Made by a program: the position numbers and the translations under genes. From Deltaproteobacteria bacterium (lineage in GTDB: Bacteria > Myxococcota > Myxococcia > Myxococcales > 40CM-4-68-19): 44,802 nucleotides of DNA. Shown piece after piece: positions 1-8,335 of the stretch; the first letter of the stretch is position 1; every line of letters begins with the position of its first letter. The DNA lies in contig VBKO01000128.1 in assembly GCA_005888115.1 (NCBI GenBank), positions 1 to 44,802 on the forward strand, in the 5' to 3' direction. The notes below the pieces were generated by a model that saw nothing but the letters and a program-made list of their open reading frames with translations, did not search any database and had not been told where the DNA came from.

Positions 1-2
1 AG

Positions 3-653
3 CTCGCCCCCTCCTCGCGCGTCGACGCGCATGTCCCTGAGCCGCCGCTCCGCCGCGGGCATGCCCTCCTCTGCGCGGGCGCCCTGGTCTTCGTCGTCGC
101 CGGGTTCCTCGCAGGCTACAACCTCGCCTGGACGGCGATGGTCGGCGCCGCGCTGCTGCTCATCGTGACGCGCGGCGATCCCCGCGAGATCTTCGCGCAG
201 GTGGACGGCACGCTGCTGCTCTTCTTCGCCGCGCTGTTCGTCGTCACCCACGGCGTCGCGCAGGCCGGAATCGCGGAGCGGCTCTATCACTCGCTCGAGC
301 CTGCGTTCGGTTCCGACGCGGTGCAGCAGACGGTCCGCTTCGGCGCGTTCACCGTCGCCGCCTGCCAACTGGTCAGCAACGTTCCGTTCGTGCTGCTGGC
401 GAGCCACTGGCTCCCCAAGATGGCCGACCCGCACATTTCCTGGCTCTCGCTGGCCCTGGTCAGCACCCTGGCCGGGAACCTGACCCCCGTCGCCTCGGTG
501 GCGAACTTGATCGTGTTCGAACTGGCCGGAAACAAGGGCAAGATCCCGTTCTTGCGGTTCCTCCTGGTGGGAGCGGGTGCGACCTTCCTGCCGCTCGTGG
601 TGGGGCTCGCTACCCTGCTCGCCGAGCGGCGCTGGGGGCTTCTTTCCCGCTGA
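3..653 (+). CDS. C-terminal part of ArsB/NhaD-like ion transporter (5' truncated by window edge)
   Basis: Frame stays open upstream of the first ATG (138) to the window start; hydrophobic segments with '...ACQLVSNVPFVLLASHWL...LAGNLTPVASVANLIVFE' typical of the ArsB/NhaD permease superfamily. Confidence 0.75.
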   Translation, partial: LAPSSRVDAHVPEPPLRRGHALLCAGALVFVVAGFLAGYNLAWTAMVGAALLLIVTRGDPREIFAQVDGTLLLFFAALFVVTHGVAQAGIAERLYHSLEPAFGSDAVQQTVRFGAFTVAACQLVSNVPFVLLASHWLPKMADPHISWLSLALVSTLAGNLTPVASVANLIVFELAGNKGKIPFLRFLLVGAGATFLPLVVGLATLLAERRWGLLSR

Positions 654-679
654 CGTGAAATAGTGGCGCACTCTCGGCG

Positions 680-1330
680 TTGGACCTGGACGTGGATACC
701 GCCCTCGCGCTCCCCTTTCCCTTGACCCGACCGCACGAGACGGCGCGTCCAGGTTGCCCCACCGACGAGGTGGAATGGGCGCAGGCGGCGGCCGCCGGCG
801 ACAAGGCCTGCTTCGCGCGGCTGGTCGAGAAGCACAAGGCCTCGGTGTTCGGCCTCTGCTACCGCCTGGTCGGCTCCACTGACGAGGCCCGCGACGCCGC
901 CCAGGAGGCGTTCGTCCGCGCCTACACCAGCATCCGCGACTTCGACGCACGGCAGCCTTTCGGCGCCTGGGTGCTGCGCATCGCCCGGAACCACTGCATC
1001 GATCTCTTGCGCCGCCGGCGCCCCACGCTGGCGCTCGTTTCCGAGGCGCGCGGCGAGGATCCAGGGCCCGGCGTCGCCTCCGAGCCCGCCGATCAGTTCG
1101 CGCTCGGGGGCGAGCAGGCAGTCCAGGAGAGCGAGGCGCAGCGCGACCTCGACGCGGCGGTCGCTTCCCTGCCGCCCCGGTACCGCGAGGTGATCGCCCT
1201 CTTCCACGTGCAGCACAAGAGCTATGCTGAGATCGCCGCGGCCATGGGCGTGCCGATGGGCACCGTGATGACCTGGTTGCACCGGGCTCGCAAGGAGCTC
1301 AAGTCCAAGCTCGCGGAGCACTTGCCATGA
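680..1330 (+). CDS. ECF-type RNA polymerase sigma-70 factor
   Basis: Sigma region 2 'LVEKHKASVFGLCYRLVGSTDEARDAAQEAFVRAY' and region 4 'LPPRYREVIALFHVQHKSYAEIAAAMGVPMGTVMTWLHRARKEL'. TTG start as in ORF track; exact start uncertain. Confidence 0.93.
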   Translation: MDLDVDTALALPFPLTRPHETARPGCPTDEVEWAQAAAAGDKACFARLVEKHKASVFGLCYRLVGSTDEARDAAQEAFVRAYTSIRDFDARQPFGAWVLRIARNHCIDLLRRRRPTLALVSEARGEDPGPGVASEPADQFALGGEQAVQESEAQRDLDAAVASLPPRYREVIALFHVQHKSYAEIAAAMGVPMGTVMTWLHRARKELKSKLAEHLP

Positions 1331-1848
1331 GTGCGCACCCCCACCTCACCGAGGAACAGATCCAGGGCCTGGCGGACGGGACGCTGCGCGGGCCCGAGGG
1401 GATGGCCGCGCGCGAGCACGCCGATGCCTGCGCGGAGTGCAGCGCCGAGCAGTCCATGTACGGCGCGCTCGTGCAGCGGCTGACGACGCTGCAGGACCCG
1501 ACGCTCCCGGCCGATTTCACCGCGGGCGTGCTCCAGGCCGTCGAGCACCGCGAGCACGCGCTCACGCAGCGCCGGCACACCCTGCTCGCCGCCATCCCCG
1601 CGGCCCTGGTCGGCGTCTTCGCCATCCTCGGCTGGGCGCTGTCCGCCGCTCCCACCGCCCACCTCGACGGGTTCCTCGAGATGTGGACGGTGGGCCGGCA
1701 CGTCGTCTCGGCGGCTGCGCCGGTGCTCGAGGCGGCGCGGCTGCCGCTCGGGCTGGGCGCGTTCGTGTTCGCCGCCGCCATCCTCTGCATCCTCGCCCGT
1801 GCGCTGCGCCTGCGCCCCGGCACCGTGCCCGCCCACGCGAGCCCTTGA
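1327..1848 (+). CDS. Anti-sigma factor with zf-HC2-like zinc finger and TM segments
   Basis: ATGA overlap with the ECF sigma gene; 'HADACAECS' HxxxCxxC; hydrophobic helices 'LLAAIPAALVGVFAILGWAL'. Confidence 0.85.
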   Translation: MSAHPHLTEEQIQGLADGTLRGPEGMAAREHADACAECSAEQSMYGALVQRLTTLQDPTLPADFTAGVLQAVEHREHALTQRRHTLLAAIPAALVGVFAILGWALSAAPTAHLDGFLEMWTVGRHVVSAAAPVLEAARLPLGLGAFVFAAAILCILARALRLRPGTVPAHASP

Positions 1849-1851
1849 CCC

Positions 1852-3222
1852 ATGGCCGCCTCGCTCGCGCTTCTTCTCGCTTTCAGTGTGTCCGGCACCC
1901 TGCGGTCGGGCGCCCATGCAATCGTCGACCACTTCGCGGAGGGCGGCGGTAGCGCCCGCATCTCCGACAAGGTCCGCGCCATGGTGCAGCGGACCGAGCA
2001 GCAGGCGCAGGACGACGCGGCCGAATCCGACCCGGACGAGGACTCCGACTCCGACCTCGAGGTGGTGCCGCCGGAATCGCCGGTCCCAGCCAAGCTCCCG
2101 CGCCTCCGGATCCAGATCGGCAAGGACACGCCGCGTGACCTGCCCCCCTACTCCGAGACCGCGCACAACGTCCCGGCGGTCGGCGTCCTGCATCGCATCG
2201 CCCGTTCCGCCGGCTGGTCGCTCACGCTCGTCGGAGTGGAGAAGGAGCGCATCGACGTCGACCTCCAGGAAACCGATCCGCGCGAAGCGGTCCGGCAGGT
2301 CCTCAAGGCGAGCGGCTCGATGGGCGTCCTGCACCGCGACAAGCTGGTGGTGGTGCCCGCTCCCGGAGCGACCAGCGCCGGCATGCTGGTCGAGCACACC
2401 CGCCGTCGCGAGCGCCGCGTGCAGGGTACGCGTGCTCCTCACGGGCACGACATGGTCCACTTCTTCCAGGGCGACCTGGTGGTGCCCGCGGGGACGGTGG
2501 TCCAGGGGGACGTGGTCAACGTGGGCGGCTCGATCGAGCTGGAGCCCAACAGCGTGGTCCAGGGAGACGCGGTCAGCATCCTGGGCAGCACGGTGATCGA
2601 CCAGGGCGCGGTGGTCCTCGGCGACACCGCGGCGATCCTCGGCCAGGTGGAGGTGCAGCGCGGCGGCCAGGTGATCGGCGAGCACGTGCAGATCGGTCTC
2701 GGCAAGCTGTTCCGCTCGCGCCGGCACTCGATCCTTTCCTCGCTCGGACCATTCGGCTTCTTCCCCACCCTGGCGCTGTTCGCGGTGGTCTACCTGATCG
2801 GCCTTCTCACCTTGCGCTTGTGGCCCGAGCGCGTGCGCCAGGTGGGGCACGCCATGTTCGAGCAGCCGCTGAAGAGCTTCCTGGTGGGGTTCCTGTGCTG
2901 GCTGCTGCTGCTCCCGCTCGCCATCCTGCTCCTCATCTCCGTGGTGGGCATCCCGCTGGTGCCTCTCCTCCCGGTGATGATCTTCCTCGCCATCACCCTG
3001 GGAGTCAGCTCGGTGGCGCTGCGACTGGGTGAAGCGCTTCCGGCCGGGCCCGGGCAACGCTTCGTGCCTCCCGCGGCCCTGGGGATGGGCATCATCGTCC
3101 TGCTGCTGCTCGCGTTCGTCCCCTGGCTGGGAGTGCCGCTGCTTGCCTTGCTGCAGTTCTTCGCGCTCGGCGCGGCAGTCAGCTCGCGGCTGGGCCGTTC
3201 GCTGCCGCCGCACGTTTCCTAG
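1852..3222 (+). CDS. Membrane protein with STN/secretin-like segment, bactofilin-like beta-solenoid and C-terminal TM domain
   Basis: Starts 3 nt after anti-sigma stop; repeated 'GDLVVPAGTVVQGDVVNVGGSIELEPNSVVQGDAVSILGSTVIDQGAVVLGDTAAILGQVEV' polymer-forming repeats; several TM helices after residue ~285. Confidence 0.75.
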   Translation: MAASLALLLAFSVSGTLRSGAHAIVDHFAEGGGSARISDKVRAMVQRTEQQAQDDAAESDPDEDSDSDLEVVPPESPVPAKLPRLRIQIGKDTPRDLPPYSETAHNVPAVGVLHRIARSAGWSLTLVGVEKERIDVDLQETDPREAVRQVLKASGSMGVLHRDKLVVVPAPGATSAGMLVEHTRRRERRVQGTRAPHGHDMVHFFQGDLVVPAGTVVQGDVVNVGGSIELEPNSVVQGDAVSILGSTVIDQGAVVLGDTAAILGQVEVQRGGQVIGEHVQIGLGKLFRSRRHSILSSLGPFGFFPTLALFAVVYLIGLLTLRLWPERVRQVGHAMFEQPLKSFLVGFLCWLLLLPLAILLLISVVGIPLVPLLPVMIFLAITLGVSSVALRLGEALPAGPGQRFVPPAALGMGIIVLLLLAFVPWLGVPLLALLQFFALGAAVSSRLGRSLPPHVS

Positions 3223-3233
3223 CGTCGCGCGAA

Positions 3234-4031
3234 TCAGCCGCCGGGAAGGACCTCGACCAACTCGGCCACGATCGTCAGCTCGTCCTCCTCCAGCCCCCGG
3301 AGCACGATCGGCCGATAGCCCGGCGCGTCCGTGTCGGGCTCGAGCCTCACCTCCACGGTCCGTCCGCCTTCCGCCCCCGCGTGCTGCTTCCGGGCGTGAT
3401 AGACCTTCACCGTGTACCGTCCGCCGTGATCTGGATCGTGGATCTGTCTGTGCTGCGCCAGGACCACCCGGCCGTTGCGGCTACCCAGCACCGGATGTCG
3501 GAACAGGCAGTAGGCTCCGTTCGGAATGCGGCGGCGCATCGACTCGCCGACGACCTGCGCCACAAACAGGCCCTTGCCGGGGCGCGTCCGTCCCAGCGGA
3601 CGAACCCAGCCCTCCGGCTCGACCTGCTGCTGTGCGCCGAACCGGCCGGCGGCCGCTTTGAGCGAGTACAAGGGAACGGCATTGCCAAAGCGGCGCAGCT
3701 GCTCGGAAGCCACTTGCCGGAACGGCTGAATCCGCTTCGAGCGGGGCTGCTCGAACAGCGAACGGACGGACACCCGGTACGCCAGCGACACCGCGACCAG
3801 CGTCACGAGCGTCACGTTGGCGGCCCCGCGCTCGAGACGCTGAAGGTGGTTGGAATGCAGGCCGATCTGCTCGGCGGCCTGCTCCTGCGTCAGTGCTCTC
3901 TCTTCGCGCAGCGCTCGCAGGCGCGCGCCCAAGCGCCGCTGCTCCTCGCGAAGCGCCCGCATGACCGCCGGCCGCTCCTTCAGCTCGGACCTTCCGTGCG
4001 CATGCGGGGAGGAGCCGAGGGCGCGGGGCAC
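3234..4031 (-). CDS. XRE-family HTH regulator with S24 (LexA/CI-like) peptidase domain
   Basis: HTH 'LGARLRALREERALTQEQAAEQIGLHSNHLQRLERG'; 'LKAAAGRF' Ala-Gly site; 'VGESM' Ser and 'YTVKVY' Lys. Start may instead be ATG at 3962. Confidence 0.85.
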   Translation of the reverse strand: MPRALGSSPHAHGRSELKERPAVMRALREEQRRLGARLRALREERALTQEQAAEQIGLHSNHLQRLERGAANVTLVTLVAVSLAYRVSVRSLFEQPRSKRIQPFRQVASEQLRRFGNAVPLYSLKAAAGRFGAQQQVEPEGWVRPLGRTRPGKGLFVAQVVGESMRRRIPNGAYCLFRHPVLGSRNGRVVLAQHRQIHDPDHGGRYTVKVYHARKQHAGAEGGRTVEVRLEPDTDAPGYRPIVLRGLEEDELTIVAELVEVLPGG

Positions 4032-4058
4032 CCGCCCTCGGCTATCCCGTAGAGCTCT

Positions 4059-4091
4059 TGAGTTGTACCACTCATGAGTTGTGAATTACAA
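4059..4091. promoter_or_regulatory. Candidate divergent operator/promoter between S24 regulator and response regulator
   Basis: AT-rich island: TGAGTTGT at 4060-4067 and 4075-4082 (15-bp period), palindrome ACTCATGAGT 4070-4079, TTGTGAATTACAA 4079-4091. Confidence 0.45.
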
Positions 4092-4102
4092 TTCTCGCCA
4101 AG

Positions 4103-4456
4103 ATGGCGATCCGGCCGCGCTGGTTGCTCCTCGTCGACGACGAGCCCGCCGTTCTGCATGCTCTGCGACGGGTTCTCGAGAGGCGTTACACGATCGCCAC
4201 CGCGTCGTCGGCGGAGGAAGCGGCGCGGCTGGCCGGGGCGGCCGAGTTCGCGGCGGTCCTGACGGACTACGACCTTCCGGGCCAGAACGGCGTGTGGCTC
4301 CTGGTGCAACTCGCGACGAGGCCTGGTCTGCGCAAGGTCCTCACCTCGGGGCGAGACATTCCCGGCATCGAGGCACTCAACTCGGCGGGCGTGGTCGACC
4401 GATTCGTCAAGAAGCCCGCCACACCCGAGGAGCTGTTCCAGGCGTTGGAAGGATAG
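4103..4456 (+). CDS. Single-domain response regulator (REC)
   Basis: 'LLLVDDEPAVLHALRRVLE...VLTDYDLPGQNG...VLTSG...VDRFVKKPATPEEL'. Confidence 0.88.
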   Translation: MAIRPRWLLLVDDEPAVLHALRRVLERRYTIATASSAEEAARLAGAAEFAAVLTDYDLPGQNGVWLLVQLATRPGLRKVLTSGRDIPGIEALNSAGVVDRFVKKPATPEELFQALEG

Positions 4457-4485
4457 ACGGCTACGTATTCGCGTACACTGCCCGA

Positions 4486-5487
4486 ATGAGCGTCCGGAAT
4501 CGCGTCGCTTGGTGCTGTGCGGCCGTGCTCGCGGCTTGCACGCAGAAGCCGCCCTCGGGCGGCGCCACTGCGCCCGCTGCTCCGCCGCAGCCCGCCGCGC
4601 CCGCCGCCGCGCAGCAGCGCAGCGATGCGAGCTGCGCCGCGCCGCTGGAGCTTTCGGGCATCCGCGTCCAGATCCGGCCAGCGTCGGGCACGCTGCGCCT
4701 CGGGGTGTTCGCCGGACTCAAGGACGCGGACGACGAGAACGTGGCGCACCTGCGCAAGCTCGCCGCCGAGGTGGTCAAGCGAGGAGCGGAAGTGATGGTG
4801 GCGGACGGAGACGTGGGCGACAACCCGGACGAGCAGGAGACGCTCCTCGGAGTGCTCACCGAGACCGGGCTGCCGCTCCTGGTGGCGCCCGGGAACCGCG
4901 AGGTGCGAGCCGAGCTGGACGCCGCCGAAAGCGAGCTGCGCAAGAAGGGCGCCAAGGTGTGGGACCTCTCGCATGCGCGCGTCGTCGATGCCGGCGACGC
5001 GCTCGTCGTCGGCTTGCCCGGAACGATGGACCGACGCTTGCTGCACGCGGACGGCGCGTGCGTGTACGTGCAGCGCGACCTGGACGCGCTCGCCTCGTTC
5101 CTCGACCGGCTGTCCGCCAAGGAGCCTCCGGCGGTCCTGGTCATGGCGGTGCCCCCACGAGGGCGGGATCGATCGGCCCTCGACGTGAGCGAAGGGCAGA
5201 ACGTCGGGGATCCGCGCATCGTCCCGCTGCTCGCGCCGAGGCGAGCGCCGTTCGGGATCTTCGGCCAGGTCTGGGAGTCGGGCGGCCGCGCCGTCGACGG
5301 GAGGGGAACGCCGATCGCGGCCGAAGCGTCCGCCGACCAGCTGTACCTGAATCCCGGCGCCGCGGACCGGACCGCCTGGCCGATGGGTGACGGGACGCGA
5401 GTCGGCGGCCAGGCCGCGCTGCTCACCGTGCAGGGGCGCCGCGCCTCGGTCCAGTTCGTGCGCCTGCCGGGCGCGGAGAAGATGTAG
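4486..5487 (+). CDS. Lipoprotein with degenerate calcineurin-like phosphoesterase fold
   Basis: ATG at 4486 within the 4081-5487 ORF; lipobox 'AAVLAAC'; 'VMVADGDVGDNPDE' and 'LLVAPGNRE' resemble GDxxD and GNHD/E. Confidence 0.65.
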   Translation: MSVRNRVAWCCAAVLAACTQKPPSGGATAPAAPPQPAAPAAAQQRSDASCAAPLELSGIRVQIRPASGTLRLGVFAGLKDADDENVAHLRKLAAEVVKRGAEVMVADGDVGDNPDEQETLLGVLTETGLPLLVAPGNREVRAELDAAESELRKKGAKVWDLSHARVVDAGDALVVGLPGTMDRRLLHADGACVYVQRDLDALASFLDRLSAKEPPAVLVMAVPPRGRDRSALDVSEGQNVGDPRIVPLLAPRRAPFGIFGQVWESGGRAVDGRGTPIAAEASADQLYLNPGAADRTAWPMGDGTRVGGQAALLTVQGRRASVQFVRLPGAEKM

Positions 5488-6186
5488 ATGAGCGCGAAGC
5501 TGGGCGACATCCTCATCCAACAGGGCGTGATCGACGAAGAGAAGCTGCTCGCCGCGCTCTCCGACCAGCGCGCCTTCGGAGGAAAGCTGGGGCGAACGCT
5601 GGTGGATCTGGGGTACGTGACCGAGGAGCAACTGGTGCACGCGCTCGCCACCCAGCTCGGGCTCGACACCATCGACCTCACGCAGGCGCAGATCGCGCCC
5701 GACGCGTTGTCCACCCTTCCGGTCGACGCCTGCGAGCGCTACGGCGTGTTTCCGGTGCGCGTCGATCCGCAGCGGCGCGTCTTGTGGCTCGCGACGGCGG
5801 AGCCGGACCAGGGCACGCTGCAGGAGGTGGCGCAGATCGCGCAGCACACGCTGGAACCGATCTTGTGCACGATGAGCAGCATCGACCACGCGGTCAGGCG
5901 CTACTACTTCGGCGACCAAGCGGCCCAGCCGGACAGGCTGGGCGACCCGCTGCGATCGATCCCGGGCGCGGGGCAGCGCAACGGCGACGGCGAGCTGGCG
6001 GCCGGCGCGGTGGCGCCGTTGGCCGCGCACGGCGACGCCATCGCGGAATTGCGCATGCTGCTCGTCCGGCTGGAGAAGCAGATGACCGCACAAGGTCGCG
6101 CTTTCCGCGCATTGGTGGAGATCCTCCAGGACAAGGGGATCGTCCGCCGCGGCGAGCTCGGCTCGCAGGCGACGAAGAAAGGGTAA
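5488..6186 (+). CDS. Stand-alone GspE_N/MshEN-domain protein
   Basis: Two 24-residue motifs KLGDILIQQGVIDEEKLLAALSDQ and KLGRTLVDLGYVTEEQLVHALATQ separated by 5 residues; no ATPase domain follows. Confidence 0.88.
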   Translation: MSAKLGDILIQQGVIDEEKLLAALSDQRAFGGKLGRTLVDLGYVTEEQLVHALATQLGLDTIDLTQAQIAPDALSTLPVDACERYGVFPVRVDPQRRVLWLATAEPDQGTLQEVAQIAQHTLEPILCTMSSIDHAVRRYYFGDQAAQPDRLGDPLRSIPGAGQRNGDGELAAGAVAPLAAHGDAIAELRMLLVRLEKQMTAQGRAFRALVEILQDKGIVRRGELGSQATKKG

Positions 6187-6492
6187 TCCCCTCGCGCATT
6201 CGAGGCCGGGAGGTTCGGATTGCGTATCCGCGTACGAGGAGAAACCACGCTCGGTCTCCATTGCTTTTCACGGGTGAGCTCGGGCACCGGGGTGGCGAGG
6301 CACTCAGCTCGCGCGTCCACCTCGGCACGGTTGGTTGCGTCGAGCGCGTCGAGAGTCCGGATCACGATTCATGACTTCGACGAGCGGAACGGCAGATCGA
6401 TCTTTTTCTCGGACGCGGAGCCTCGCCGTCGTGATCGCAGCGCGAACCGATCCCCTCGCCTGACGTCCGGAGGAGTCGCCTCGCAGGATGGG

Positions 6493-8241
6493 CTACACGA
6501 AGCTGGAGATCCCGTGCTGCTCCAGGGCGGCGCGGGTCGCGGCTGTGCGCTGCTCGGTCAGCTCGCTCACCAGGGCGAGGATCTGCGGGTGGGTGACCAC
6601 CAGCTCCTGGAACTGATCGCGGGGGAGCCGCAGCAGGATGGAGTTCCCCGGCGAGACGACGGTCGCGGTGGCGGGTTGGCGGGTGAGGAGCGAGATCTCG
6701 CCGAAGATCTCGCCTTCCTTGAGGTGCGCCAGATCGATCGCCTGCGCGGCGACGTCGACCGACCCGTGCAGCACCACGTACAGCCCGTCGGATTGCGCCC
6801 CTTCCTTGATCAGCATCTCGCCGGGCGCGGCCTGGCGAAGCTTGAACTTCTCCACCAGCTGCCGCCGCTCCGCCGGATCGAAGTCCTTGAAGAGGGGCGA
6901 GATCGCCATCACGTTGTTGAGCAACCGCTGCCGATAGAAGTTCTTCAGCGACTTGACCACTTGCGGGTGGTTCTTCGCCAGGTGACGCAACACCGCGTCC
7001 GACACTTCGAGCAGCTCGGTATCGTCCTCGGCCGAGACGTTCGCCGTGCGCGGAGCGCCGGAGAGGAGCGCCATCTCGCCGAAGAACGCGCCCTCCTCGA
7101 GCGTGGCGAGCTGCAGCTCCTCGTCGCCCGGCAATTTCTTCCAGATGCGGACCTTGCCCTCGACGATGACGAAGAAGCTCCGGCCCGGCTCGCCCTCTTT
7201 CAGGATCTGCTCGCCGGCTCCGTAGCGCCGGTAGGAGAGGCGGTTCACCAGCTCGACAAACGCGTCGCGCGGCAGATCGTCGAACAACGGCACGCGCGCG
7301 GGCACTTTGCGCGGCGCCGCCCGCGCGTCCGGCACGATGGCGCCGAAGGCGGCCTCCAGATCGTCGCCGCTCCCGTCGGCTTCCGGCTCCTCGGCGCGGT
7401 CAGTCGAGATCGAGAGCAGCTCGATCTCCTCCTCCGCGTCGGCGCTGAGCAGATCGGCGATGGGGCTGCCGGCCGCGAGCGACGTCGCGACCACCTCCTC
7501 GTCGTCCGGGCTCGCAGCCAGGTCCTCGGGCTCGGCCTCGAGGATGGCGTCGTCGGGCAGGTCCTGGATCTCGGCGCGGGCGGTCGGGGAGCAGGAATGC
7601 GCCTCGGGAGGTGGCGTGATGAGCGCGCCCTCCGTGTAGCCGGGGGAGAAGTTCTTCGGCGCATCGTCGAGCTCGAGGGAGTCGCCGTCCGCGCCGGCCG
7701 CCTGGATGCGATCCACCATCGCGCCGCGCTGCGCGCCGCGGGTCGGTGCGGGCGGGACCTTCCTGGTGATCTGCGGCTGTTCCGGCAACTCGATCGCGTC
7801 GGTCCCGTCCGCCGGCCCCGCACCGCCGTCCCCCCCGGCTTTCGCCGGAGTGATCCGCCCGATGGGCTTCCGCGTCGCGCCCGGCCCCGCGCTCGAAGCC
7901 GCGCCCTTGCCCAGGCGGCGCTCGTTCATTTCGGCGAGCTGCTTCTGCGCCTCGGCGTTCCGCGGATCGATCTCGAGGATCACCTTCACGGCGGCGATGG
8001 CCTTGATGAGCTGCCCCTGGTCCGCGTAGTAGCGGCCGGCGGCGTCGTACTGCGCGATGGACTTCTGCGGCTGATCCAGCTTGCGGTAGCAGTCGCCCAG
8101 CCTGAGCCGGTGCTGCACGTCCTTCGGCTCGGCCTGGACGAGGTCTTCCAGGACTTCGGCCGCCTTCTCGAACTTCGACTTCTTCAGGTACTCGGCGGCG
8201 GAGTCCTTCAGCTTGCGCGCGTCGATGGCGTCCTTGGCCAT
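6493..8241 (-). CDS. TPR plus tandem cyclic-nucleotide-binding (CNB) domain protein
   Basis: N-terminal TPR-like helices; two CNB domains with 'FFGEMALLSGAPRTANV' and 'IFGEISLLTRQPATATV'. Confidence 0.88.
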   Translation of the reverse strand: MAKDAIDARKLKDSAAEYLKKSKFEKAAEVLEDLVQAEPKDVQHRLRLGDCYRKLDQPQKSIAQYDAAGRYYADQGQLIKAIAAVKVILEIDPRNAEAQKQLAEMNERRLGKGAASSAGPGATRKPIGRITPAKAGGDGGAGPADGTDAIELPEQPQITRKVPPAPTRGAQRGAMVDRIQAAGADGDSLELDDAPKNFSPGYTEGALITPPPEAHSCSPTARAEIQDLPDDAILEAEPEDLAASPDDEEVVATSLAAGSPIADLLSADAEEEIELLSISTDRAEEPEADGSGDDLEAAFGAIVPDARAAPRKVPARVPLFDDLPRDAFVELVNRLSYRRYGAGEQILKEGEPGRSFFVIVEGKVRIWKKLPGDEELQLATLEEGAFFGEMALLSGAPRTANVSAEDDTELLEVSDAVLRHLAKNHPQVVKSLKNFYRQRLLNNVMAISPLFKDFDPAERRQLVEKFKLRQAAPGEMLIKEGAQSDGLYVVLHGSVDVAAQAIDLAHLKEGEIFGEISLLTRQPATATVVSPGNSILLRLPRDQFQELVVTHPQILALVSELTEQRTAATRAALEQHGISSFV

Positions 8242-8335
8242 GCGCGATCTTTTTTATCCCTGCTGCACGATCCTGTCGCGTTCGGCGCCGCTCTCGCCGC
8301 GGGTGGGTGCGCGACCCGGGAAGGGGGACAGCTCC

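Noticed and set aside
287-1321. 344-aa minus-strand ORF
   Set aside because: Antisense to the transporter and ECF sigma genes, no recognisable domain.
1222-3213. 663-aa minus-strand ORF
   Set aside because: Antisense to the anti-sigma and bactofilin-like genes; low-complexity H/R/D/Q-rich translation typical of GC-rich antisense frames.
3234-4031. S24 regulator considered as a prophage CI repressor
   Set aside because: No phage structural, replication or integrase genes adjacent; kept only as an S24 regulator.
4267-6261. 664-aa minus-strand ORF
   Set aside because: Antisense to three well-supported plus-strand genes.
6187-6492. 300-bp convergent gap searched for tRNA/ncRNA ('ggttcggattgcg' T-loop-like)
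   Set aside because: No cloverleaf or acceptor stem could be formed by eye.
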